64,000 nucleotides of DNA from positions 710,978 to 774,977 of the forward strand of contig VWZS01008898.1 of NCBI GenBank assembly GCA_013397075.1, written 5' to 3'. A program made the translations under genes and the position numbers. The notes under the pieces were generated by a model. It was not told where the DNA came from, ran no database searches, and saw only the letters and a list, made by a program, of their open reading frames with translations. The DNA is from Rhabdornis inornatus (lineage: Eukaryota; Chordata; Aves; Passeriformes; Rhabdornithidae). Numbering within the stretch: position 1 is the stretch's first letter; each line of letters starts with the position of its first letter. This document shows, piece by piece, positions 1 through 11,591 of this stretch.

Positions 1-3000
1 GGAGGCATCTTGGTGGCTTGCCTGGGTTTCCGGGAATCTTACTGTAGCAAAGCCTCAGCAGAAAGTCAGTTGGACCTAAAGATGATGGGGATAGGGAAAG
101 CCAGGGGTTGAGGAGTGGTGAAGTACAGGAACATGGAAATCAGAGAGTTAATTGAGTGGGAAGAAAATAACCTGAAAAAATGAGGACAGCCTGATTGTTA
201 CTGTAGTGGTATATACAGTTCTCAATTTAAAATGTGTTGAAGTTTTTGCACATTATATCTAGGCTTTAAATATATCATATTCTTACCAACATTAACTTAA
301 TGAACATAGAATTAATTGTTTGAGAATTTTAAGCATAAATTGGATCTTGATTTCTAATTTTAAGTTAATTTCAAATTAATTTTTTTCATAATCCTGTCAG
401 GCATTTTAGTCCTGTGTGATTTTGTGGTAGTAGCAGCCCATTTTCTGCCACTTTTTTATTTTTGAAACTTACTGAAACATAATGTCTGTACTGCAGCTGG
501 AGGCGTTCAAAAACCATGTGTATTCTGGCTGTGATTAATTTTTCCTCACCAACCATGAGGTTTTGTTTTCCTAGCCATGGTTAACTCAGCATACGCTGTC
601 GAGGAAATTTCCACATCTAAAGGCTATCTTGCAAAATGGATGACGTTTCATTATTCTCAGTGGAAGTCATAATTTAGGTAATACTTTCTTCCTAGTATGG
701 AAGCCATGTTGGGAGACAGGAGTCTTGTTAGGGCTCAGATCGCAGACTCTTAAAGTCATCAGCTGCCTCCCCATGTATGATGTAGGGGCCATTTTCAGAG
801 CACCTTTCCCTGGTTTAAGTGATTTTCTCTGTAATACAAGGAAAATTAACTACATGCATTTTGTTGATTAGAAGAATTTGAAAGAATAAACAAAAGGCAA
901 GGAGCATAGGAGGGAAAACATGCTGTTTTCCACATGTGCATGAGCAAATACAGAGTTAAAGAACAGAGGAGGAACTGTTATGGGAGGGTTGAGGAAGAAG
1001 CCATGGAGTTTCAAGGACGTACTTGAAAGCAAAGAGAGCTTCACAGTCAAGGAAAAAAATTCGGTAAAAACTCATATTGTGTTGCAAAAATATCTGAGTG
1101 ACCAATATGCTTTTTTTGCTGCTTCAGAGCTATCCTAGTTACATGCCTGCAGTTTGATGCCATGGCTGCTGTATAAAACTGCCGGAGATAATGAAAGATG
1201 TTTGACTATCCTCTGTCATTCCATTTGTTTCATACTTATAATCCTGCTTAAGTAAAACCATAACTTTCTTATTTTCCTATTGCATTGACATCTCTTACTT
1301 AAGGATAATTTAAAAAAATACTGCAATTTGTATAATCCTGTGCTACTACATTTCATTCTTAATGTAATTTTTACTTGTGTAAGCACATGGAACAGTTTTT
1401 AAACCAGTGGGTCAAAAGTCAGTCCCGTGACCTGCTTGGGAAAAAAACAGAATAAATAAAACAATCATGGTATCTATATTGATAATAATGTTCAGAAGTA
1501 CAAATCTGAGGGAAAAATATGGAATAGTTAAACTCTTAAATGCCAGAACTTGTGAGCATCTTTGAAGCACAAGTATGGTCTATCAGGCTATAGTAACCCT
1601 GTTCTGGTGGTGTTTCTGATGTGCAGACTCATCTGCCCGTCCTAATATTAATCGTGTCAGGTGCCAAAGTATCCCAGAATGTAAATTAGCACCTATCTGC
1701 ATACGACAAAGTGGCTAGCACACTCTAGTTCTGCTGCTGTGTGGATTCTTGCTGCTAAAACCTTTTCTTAAACACCTTATCCTGTTATTTTTGGGCTAGT
1801 TTTCTTAGAGAGGCCAAAAAATCTGTCTTCATGTCATTTATGTGAATAGATAATGCAAAATATTCTTTAACCTATTGTTTTTTCATCGTTGAATCACAAT
1901 GGATACGTGAGAAACTTTTCACTGCAAAACTTAATTGTATTTTCATTAGGTGGCCTTTACCGTTCATGAACATAGTTTCCAAACTATTGCAAGGTCTGTC
2001 TGTGCACTGTATTTGTTGAACACCTAGCATGATGTGCTGTAATTTCTGATTGGAGTTTTTCCTCCTCCTTAATGGTTTCCTTAATAAAAATAACAAACTA
2101 GTGAAATAAGAAAAAACTGTTAGCAAGGCCTCTACTCCCTAATTGTTTCTGTATAATCCAATGAGCAAATATCTTACTCTGTTTGTTGCTTTTTATGATT
2201 AGCTGTGCTAAGTGTTCTAAGGGCTCTTCCTATCCTTCCTGATCTTAAAGGCCCTACTACCTGAGGCTTAATAGACAAACTTCAGTTTGAAGGAGAAGAG
2301 GGGTTTTTGGCAATATAAGAGAAGAATGGCCCAAAATATCAAATATTTTTTGCACATAGCCCAATGATCAGAAAAGTGCTGTAAGGGCTAACTGTAACTT
2401 CCAACAGTCCCTGTGATGTGAATGAGATGTGAAAGATTCCTCAAGGCAGAAAGGGCCTTTTTTTATTTCTCCTTTCCCAAGGATAGCCACTAATTGCTTC
2501 ATCTCCCCCTCCTACAGGTTGGAAATTATTGCATGATGATCACAAAATACATTTTTTCCCATATCTTTGTTGTTCTTCTCAATCAATGCCTCTCCTGCTT
2601 CTTTAGCTGAGCTCCAAAATTTTTTCAGAACCTCAGACAGTATCTTCTTTCTCCTTGTTTTTTTCAAAATGTGCAGAGTGCATCAAGGATACAATTTCAG
2701 TCTGTACTCCCTGTCTGTGCCAGGATATTGTGTCTCTTTGTCAGTCAGTCAGTGACTTCCTAGCTGGAAGCCACAGCCTTCGGTGCACTGCAAGTGCAAA
2801 CCAGGGTTAAGTGCCTGGAGCTAGACAAACCCTTCAGAAATGTTCCTTAAAGACAAAAAACAGTTTTAAAAGATGAAAACTGCTCTGAGAGGCCAAGTGT
2901 TAAACCTAAAATGCCCAGCAAGTCCAGGGATATCCTCAGTTCCTTCTCAGAGGAACCTGAGAATGATAACCTGACTTACTGAGATACAGGCAGTCCTTTT

Positions 3001-5254
3001 AGTTGGTCTCAATTATTGTAATTTACCAACGCTCTTCTCCAGTATTGCTGCATGCAAAAAAAGTATGACGAAAAAACTTTTAACTCTGTATTTAAAATTC
3101 ATTTACACGTTTTGATTGTTAAAATCCAGTGAGAAATCTGTGGCCAAATGACCCAAAAAACTCCAACAGAAAACCATTGGTAGAACCTGATAAATAAGGT
3201 GCAGAAAAGTCAGATACAATGTAAAAAATCAAAGTAGAAAACTTCATTTAGTTTTACAGTCAAGGATGCTTTTCTTAAAAGGCGTGGAAAGCAGAGCTAT
3301 CCTCTTATATGCATTTTTTTTACTAAATAACATGGGACAAATGATAGACCTTGGCTAAACATGTGGAATATTATTTCATTTTTGCTACTTTATATTTAGG
3401 CATTTAGCTTACTGTTTTAGCAGTTTGGATTTGAAAGGCGATTTTTTAAAGAATTTTAAGCATTTTATGTCTGCTAAGCACTCTTCTTAAAATTGAGAGT
3501 ATTACTTTGATCAAAAACTCTGCAACTCTGCTTCAATCTCACGTTACTGCAAGCCAACTGGCAGAACTGGGCATAGCCCTATTCAGGGCTATTAATATTT
3601 ATCATTGATCTGCTAGTAAGTTATTAGAACCTAAGTGTACTATTAAAATCTAACCATCCTGTAAGTCTGCAATTTTTTTTTTTTTGTCTTGGTTGTGACG
3701 TATTTTGAGAATGCAAGAATGCTTCAGAAAGAAAAACAGAGAGAATGTTCTGCGTGTTTTGTTTGTAGCAGTTTTGGACAGAGGCAGCCATGGTTACTAT
3801 CTTGAAATCTGATGCAAATAGGTATTGTTTCCTTTCTCTGCAAAAAATCTCTTGATATGTTTGATGATACTTTACATTATTTTATATGCTTCAACTTCTG
3901 TTCTATTAGGAAAAGCAGAGGAGACAAAACTTCTACCAGAAAATAAAAGAATTCACAGAGAATTAATTCAGAAGTTTTTGAATATAAATAGTCTTTTCAT
4001 TTCACTCTACTATCTTCTAACAGTTACTTAACTTCTCTATGTGACAGGGCAGACTCAAATAATTTTCCAAACAGACATTTGCTGAGCGACTCTATGATCC
4101 CAACTCTGTCTATTTATTCAGTTTGATCATGTCTCCACCTCCCATAACCATGAGATCATGATATTATACCCCAGTTAATATTTCTTTATTACTTACAGTA
4201 ATATATTTCCTTTTCTTGTTTCTTCTCCTGTTTTCTGTGTGATGGGGTAGGAGTTCTTATCTAAAAAAATGAAGCCTTGATTTACTCCATAAACATCTGT
4301 TTGGCATATTCATTGGGAAACTGATCTAGCTGTGATTTTTCTCCCACATGATGTGGCTTCAAGCTCAGTCTATTAAGCTACTTTATTTCAGATAACTACT
4401 TTGATATTGAGACCTTGCCTGCTCTTGCCATTGAAGCTGTTCAGCTGTTGTCACTAATGTGGCATTTCTATTTGTAGGTCTGATGGAGGCTTAGTGCCCT
4501 CAAGTGATGCAGTTCGTATTGATCTTCATTGTTTTCTTATTGACCCAGTACCCACAAATAGAAAGATTTCTGTATTCACCTCTTCTCTATTTCTCACCTC
4601 TTATCTGAATTAAAGTTAAATGTCTCCCTGACTGTCCTGGATGTTTAGTCTAGGTGTGTCTTCACACATTTCCAGGTTCGTCTCTTTCTTTTTTTTTCCA
4701 CATTGCCAAAGACCTATAATATGTGTTAGAGCACCCCCTGCCTACTGATTCTTATTTGACCACTGTGTGTTTCAAGATCTCATGGCAGAATAAATTGAAA
4801 TGTGAGTTCTTGTGTTGAATGAACAGATTATAAGAGCTGGTGGTGTTAGCTCTCACTTGCCATCTGAGACGAATTTCAGCTCGGTGAGTACTTCTTTCCT
4901 GTATTAAGTGGTAAAGTGAAAGTTGACCACAGTGATCATTGTTTTGAGTTTCAACTGGACAGAGTAAGGAAAAGCTCCTTGCAGCAATCTTGCCTAGTAG
5001 GAAGTAGCCAACCAGCCTGGCTGTGACAGAAAAAAAGGGGCATGCTGACACACATCTCCCTTCCAGATTACTGCTCCAATCTCCATCTGCATTCTGCTAA
5101 TTTCTTAATACAATAGGCAAAATATGATTGCAAAAGGAAATTTGCAGAGCAGTACAGATTTTTCAAATGTATTGTGTTGCCATAACTCCCTAGTTTAATT
5201 CTTATGGTTTTTTCCACAGACCCTCATCATTTCTCACTTGTTTTGAAAAACTGA

Positions 5255-7642
5255 TATTCAGGACCAAGTCACATATTACTTCTGGTTTATACAATAGATG
5301 AGGTATTGAAAGATGAGGTTGTATAAGACATTGGTTGTGTTTTTTGTTGTTTTCTGTGGGAAAAATGTTTTTTGCTTGTAAGTACCATCGTAGATTTTCC
5401 ACTGAAATTTCCTCTTACTAGTCCTGATAAGAAAATATGAGATACTAGTCTCAATATGAGATACTAGTCTCACTGGTCCTGATAAGAAAATATGAGATAC
5501 TAGTCTCTAGTATAGGGATTTCAGATTCAGCTATGATAATTTTTTTTTGTTTTTTAACATTATGAAACATAACTGGAAACATTTCTTGAGTGTGTGACTC
5601 TTGCGGCATAAACTAAGGAAACTTAAGAGGGAATGTGATTTTCATAAATAAAAAAAAATGTTCTGATTATAAAATTGGAAACCAGAAACTTGTAGCTGTT
5701 ATATTACTTAGCTGAACAGCTATGAAGTTTAACATGTAATAATCTAAGTAAGTAAACTTGAATTTAGGGTGCAGTTAAGAGGTTGAAGAGATTTGAAGAT
5801 CATGCTTTATTAGAACTGTCATACATATTTTTTTAGTAGCAATAGCACTACTTGTTAGCCAGGATTCTCATATAAATTTGTATTTATACAGAATTTTGAA
5901 GCTTGAAGTATTCCACTACAGCTTTGTTTGTTATTCCACCTACTATCACAGAGTCCTGAGTTGTGCATTGTGCGTCAAAACATATTCCATTTTTCCAGAG
6001 TTCCTGGGGAGGAAATACGATGTAATTCATTATGCCCTGAAGATAAACAGTACCTCTTGACCTTTTCAAGAAAAGTTGCAATATTTTCTTATTCCAGAAT
6101 GTAATATTGTACTGAGCCGATATCAATGTGATAAGATAAATGTTTCCTTTTCTAATGTAAACCAGAGTGCGCTACATTTATATAAAAATCTTGGGGGATA
6201 CCCAAAGCCTCCGGATAAAAAGGGGCAGCTTGGCTATTGTAGGTCTGCATTTTTGAATTCTCAGTCTCAAAGCACAAAGGACAAACTGCAGCCAGTCTTG
6301 AAAATGATGGCCATATTTCAGAACAAACAGATTTTTGCATTGCCCTGTTTAGGATTTTCCTAAAGAATTTTCGAGCAAATTTTAAAAATATGGAATTTGT
6401 TACCGTTAAAAAAGAAACCAAACAAAAGCCCACAAAAATAAAGATTACCTGTCTTTCTTCTCAGTACCAGGATCTTTTGAGATGTCCCAGTAAAACCTGT
6501 AAGTTAGTGCTACACTATGTGTAGTTAACTTGCTTTTTTTAGTACTCAGTATTTCAGGAAATGAAAGACGAATGAGGAGTATTGTTTTATCTCATTTCTT
6601 TTTCTGCATTCTCTGCTGTTGTTCAGAGCACAGTTTTCTTTAGTGTCTATTCTTTATTTCTCTGATACATTGCGCATGGCATGTTTCTGATTGATAAAGT
6701 CAGTTTTGTGCAAATGTGGTCACCACTGTGGAGAGGGCTCTGAACTTGGTGCTTTCAGCTTCCCTTCTGCCTGTAAGGCAATGCCCATATCCAAAGGCAA
6801 AAGCATATTTGGCTTCATGGACTTTACCCAAGTGTTAATACAGAGTCCTAGACTCTTCATTCTGGCAAATCTCTCTTCCAATGGCCTCATTTATCTTTAT
6901 ATGTTAAATGCTTTTGTATGCAGGTCAGCTTATTATATGACATTTAAAAACCCTTGATTCTTCATGTGTATTCTATTCACAGAAAAGAGTGGCTTTAACT
7001 GCAGCTACTATTACATATAAAATGACATGGCATATTTTAAAATTAGTTGATTATTATTGTTTCTGCTCTTACTGCATTTGGAACTTCATAGATATTCTGA
7101 ATGCTTACTACTCTAAGCAAAATAATGCTGTTGCACTACAAAGCAGTAACATCTTTGAACCCCTTCCAGCTGAAAGTAAGACTATTCTAAACATACTAAT
7201 CACAGCATATAAATTAGATTCAGCAGGGATTAAAATACAGGAGAAAAGAGCAGTTAAGTACAGGGGTAAGAACAAATGAAGTATCATTAAATCTATTTTA
7301 CATATGTATCATGTTAATAATTTTTTTTTTTTTTTACTTTTTATTTATTATTTTTATTTATTTAAACTTAAGCAAGAGTCTTAAAATGTAAAGACAACTT
7401 TTGGAAAGATTAAGGTCAGTATTAGGAAATTAACTGAAAAATGTTTTGAGAGAAGACTTTTAAGTTCTTGAGTGAAACAGAAACATGAGTGGAGATGAGG
7501 CTACGATGTTGGGCAATGTAAGGAAGCCGTTGGAGTCACCACGGGAAGAAGACAACCATAATAAGAAAAGGAAGGCTGAGAGATTAGAAAAAAAAATATA
7601 GATGGAGCTCTTTAGGAGGTCACATTGATTACAACTTTGAGA
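5255..7642. repeat. 2388-bp direct repeat, copy 1
   Basis: This segment recurs at 7644-10031 with a constant offset of 2389 bases. I found no mismatch or length change wherever I compared the copies, including a 15-T run (7321-7335 versus 9710-9724) and a 9-A run near 7590. The left edge is at TATTCAGGACC, preceded by ACTGA. The right edge is at CAACTTTGAGA, directly before a single N. It contains no exon or recognisable transposon. A short internal repeat and several chance ORFs are simply present twice. See copy 2 and the findings for artefact versus real duplication. Confidence 0.95.
5418..5508. repeat. Short local repeat around TATGAGATACTAGTCTC
   Basis: Three copies of TATGAGATACTAGTCTC begin at 5436, 5455 and 5491. 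The first and third are each preceded by CCTGATAAGAAAA, so a unit of about 36 bp recurs with a 55-base offset (5418-5453 and 5473-5508). Each copy contains the palindromic core ACTAGT between GAGA and TCTC. The block is carried again at 7807-7897 within the second 2.4-kb copy. It looks like a small minisatellite of replication-slippage origin. Confidence 0.85.
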
Positions 7643-7643
7643 N
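7643..7643. other. Single ambiguous base (N) at the duplication junction
   Basis: One N sits exactly between the two 2388-bp copies. It could be a placeholder where two overlapping contigs were joined without being merged, or one uncertain base in a genuine junction. If the base is A, the right flank of the unit (GAGAATA) and its left flank (ATATTCAG) would share the three bases ATA at the breakpoint, as in microhomology-mediated tandem duplication. Confidence 0.95.
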
Positions 7644-10031
7644 TATTCAGGACCAAGTCACATATTACTTCTGGTTTATACAATAGATGAGGTATTGAAA
7701 GATGAGGTTGTATAAGACATTGGTTGTGTTTTTTGTTGTTTTCTGTGGGAAAAATGTTTTTTGCTTGTAAGTACCATCGTAGATTTTCCACTGAAATTTC
7801 CTCTTACTAGTCCTGATAAGAAAATATGAGATACTAGTCTCAATATGAGATACTAGTCTCACTGGTCCTGATAAGAAAATATGAGATACTAGTCTCTAGT
7901 ATAGGGATTTCAGATTCAGCTATGATAATTTTTTTTTGTTTTTTAACATTATGAAACATAACTGGAAACATTTCTTGAGTGTGTGACTCTTGCGGCATAA
8001 ACTAAGGAAACTTAAGAGGGAATGTGATTTTCATAAATAAAAAAAAATGTTCTGATTATAAAATTGGAAACCAGAAACTTGTAGCTGTTATATTACTTAG
8101 CTGAACAGCTATGAAGTTTAACATGTAATAATCTAAGTAAGTAAACTTGAATTTAGGGTGCAGTTAAGAGGTTGAAGAGATTTGAAGATCATGCTTTATT
8201 AGAACTGTCATACATATTTTTTTAGTAGCAATAGCACTACTTGTTAGCCAGGATTCTCATATAAATTTGTATTTATACAGAATTTTGAAGCTTGAAGTAT
8301 TCCACTACAGCTTTGTTTGTTATTCCACCTACTATCACAGAGTCCTGAGTTGTGCATTGTGCGTCAAAACATATTCCATTTTTCCAGAGTTCCTGGGGAG
8401 GAAATACGATGTAATTCATTATGCCCTGAAGATAAACAGTACCTCTTGACCTTTTCAAGAAAAGTTGCAATATTTTCTTATTCCAGAATGTAATATTGTA
8501 CTGAGCCGATATCAATGTGATAAGATAAATGTTTCCTTTTCTAATGTAAACCAGAGTGCGCTACATTTATATAAAAATCTTGGGGGATACCCAAAGCCTC
8601 CGGATAAAAAGGGGCAGCTTGGCTATTGTAGGTCTGCATTTTTGAATTCTCAGTCTCAAAGCACAAAGGACAAACTGCAGCCAGTCTTGAAAATGATGGC
8701 CATATTTCAGAACAAACAGATTTTTGCATTGCCCTGTTTAGGATTTTCCTAAAGAATTTTCGAGCAAATTTTAAAAATATGGAATTTGTTACCGTTAAAA
8801 AAGAAACCAAACAAAAGCCCACAAAAATAAAGATTACCTGTCTTTCTTCTCAGTACCAGGATCTTTTGAGATGTCCCAGTAAAACCTGTAAGTTAGTGCT
8901 ACACTATGTGTAGTTAACTTGCTTTTTTTAGTACTCAGTATTTCAGGAAATGAAAGACGAATGAGGAGTATTGTTTTATCTCATTTCTTTTTCTGCATTC
9001 TCTGCTGTTGTTCAGAGCACAGTTTTCTTTAGTGTCTATTCTTTATTTCTCTGATACATTGCGCATGGCATGTTTCTGATTGATAAAGTCAGTTTTGTGC
9101 AAATGTGGTCACCACTGTGGAGAGGGCTCTGAACTTGGTGCTTTCAGCTTCCCTTCTGCCTGTAAGGCAATGCCCATATCCAAAGGCAAAAGCATATTTG
9201 GCTTCATGGACTTTACCCAAGTGTTAATACAGAGTCCTAGACTCTTCATTCTGGCAAATCTCTCTTCCAATGGCCTCATTTATCTTTATATGTTAAATGC
9301 TTTTGTATGCAGGTCAGCTTATTATATGACATTTAAAAACCCTTGATTCTTCATGTGTATTCTATTCACAGAAAAGAGTGGCTTTAACTGCAGCTACTAT
9401 TACATATAAAATGACATGGCATATTTTAAAATTAGTTGATTATTATTGTTTCTGCTCTTACTGCATTTGGAACTTCATAGATATTCTGAATGCTTACTAC
9501 TCTAAGCAAAATAATGCTGTTGCACTACAAAGCAGTAACATCTTTGAACCCCTTCCAGCTGAAAGTAAGACTATTCTAAACATACTAATCACAGCATATA
9601 AATTAGATTCAGCAGGGATTAAAATACAGGAGAAAAGAGCAGTTAAGTACAGGGGTAAGAACAAATGAAGTATCATTAAATCTATTTTACATATGTATCA
9701 TGTTAATAATTTTTTTTTTTTTTTACTTTTTATTTATTATTTTTATTTATTTAAACTTAAGCAAGAGTCTTAAAATGTAAAGACAACTTTTGGAAAGATT
9801 AAGGTCAGTATTAGGAAATTAACTGAAAAATGTTTTGAGAGAAGACTTTTAAGTTCTTGAGTGAAACAGAAACATGAGTGGAGATGAGGCTACGATGTTG
9901 GGCAATGTAAGGAAGCCGTTGGAGTCACCACGGGAAGAAGACAACCATAATAAGAAAAGGAAGGCTGAGAGATTAGAAAAAAAAATATAGATGGAGCTCT
10001 TTAGGAGGTCACATTGATTACAACTTTGAGA
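7644..10031. repeat. 2388-bp direct repeat, copy 2
   Basis: This is the head-to-tail copy of 5255-7642, apparently identical. After it the sequence continues into unique intron (AATAAAGGATTCG). Zero divergence over about 2.4 kb of unconstrained intron means either a very recent event or an assembly that placed the same DNA twice, for example from two haplotypes or overlapping contigs. The N at the join favours the assembly explanation. The copy has no coding content. Confidence 0.95.
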
Positions 10032-11557
10032 ATAAAGGATTCGATTTTGGTTTAAAAACAAATTCGTCAGGGAACCAATCAGAATGTATGAACTGGATAT
10101 TCTCTACACCAGAAAAGAAGTATTTGTGAACCAGTGAGATTTAGAGGCAAAGAACTTAGATTTGGTTTTAGCAGATGTGCAATCATACATCTTTCTTAGA
10201 TACTGTTCTCTCTTTGATCCCCACATAAGACAGTTCCACATATCTGCAGTAAAAACAGTACAAAATTTCTTACAGCTTAAAGCTAGTTCTCCATATATAT
10301 ATTAGTTTATGCAGTCTGCATTCCATAGTAAAAGAAATAGTATAAATTACTCAATGGTGTTTACCACTCAGTGTGTTGCTAATCTCCTTGCTCATTGTTG
10401 GGGATAGTTAAATGAACTGTATCAAATTCATTCTGCAGCTGTCAGTACCTGCAAGCATATAAACAGGCAGGTAAGATTTCTAGAAGGCAGATGACCACGT
10501 GACTAAGAGGACTGCTCTAATTGGCATAATCAGTACAAGAAATGAAGAGTAAAAGAGCATGAAAATAGAATTACTTTAGTACCCCTTGAAAGGAGGCAGT
10601 AACAGGGTACATTTAGTAGCTCCTGCAGCTGACTATGCTGAACTTCCCCTGAACATAGAAAAAGGGCATTTTACTCTCCAAAACCATCCGTCTGGCATCT
10701 TCCATTAACATTAAACAGAAAGACTGAAAAATAAAAGAGGAGGAATGTTGTTGTTTGGAAACATTTGTATCTGACTTGAGGATTCTACAGAAATGTTAGC
10801 CCTTGGTGGAAGGTGTCCCAGTCAAATTAACATCTCTGCACGCTCCAGTCTTGTGTCTCACGGCAGAATGGAGTTTGTCTGTGCCTGGAATTTCACTGTC
10901 GCCTTGCGTTTCTGCTTTACTAGATTGAAGGGTTTAAAATCTGTTTGAAATCTGTATGCCTTTGGATATTGCTAGAAATTAGCTACAGTGTGAGTAGACA
11001 TGAGAGATTGACAGTTGAACACATATAGTAATTAGCAAGGGCAGGATTTAATTACAGCTAATTTGTACTGGTTGAACACCCCTCCACATAAAGATATTTT
11101 ATATTCAATTATATTTGTAATATTCTGGACAATCGACATATGGTAAAACTTAAATATATAAGCATTTAATCTAACACAGATTTGACCTGTTCCTTCTTCC
11201 TTTGCTTGTCAGAAGCTTTTATTCCTTTCTGTATAGAAAACAGTTTCAGAAATGCAGATATCTTCCTATGCTTGGTCCTACAAATTTTTGGAATTTTAGG
11301 ATGCGTTAAAGGCTGTCATGTGAAATGTTGAATTACCTCTGTTCTCAAAACCTTATTTTTACTTGAGACATTCAGGAAACTTGCTGAAGCTGTATTACAG
11401 TGTAGGTGAATGCTTATGGTTTGTGACAAGCTAGGTACAACACCAGAATTTATGACTGTGAATGCACGTTGCTAAATCCCCTTCTTTTCTCTCAAGTAGA
11501 AACTTTCTTTTCTTATCTTTCATTTCCGATTTTTATAAAATTATGTTGTTGCAGCTT

Positions 11558-11591
11558 TAGGTGTCATTGTTTTGTCTTCTCATGACACCTA
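11558..11591. repeat. Perfect inverted repeat, 10-bp arms
   Basis: TAGGTGTCAT at 11558-11567 is followed after 14 bases by its exact reverse complement ATGACACCTA at 11582-11591. The transcript could form a short hairpin. The stem is shorter than a microRNA precursor, so no RNA gene is claimed. The arm contains GTGTCA, which resembles a T-box half-site, so a paired protein-binding site is an alternative. Confidence 0.55.

Noticed and set aside
3918..3955. AAACTTCTACCAGAAAATAAA, reading K-L-L-P-E-N-K, compared with the start of the alternative FOXP2 insert exon (ELLPETK)
   Set aside because: Similarity ends after a few residues, it lies upstream rather than downstream of the exon, and no AG acceptor or GT donor frames a 75-base exon.
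5884..9668. Pairs of identical ORFs (for example at 6076 and 8465) that look like a repeated gene family
   Set aside because: They are simply the same DNA present twice in the 2388-bp duplication. None shows domain content.
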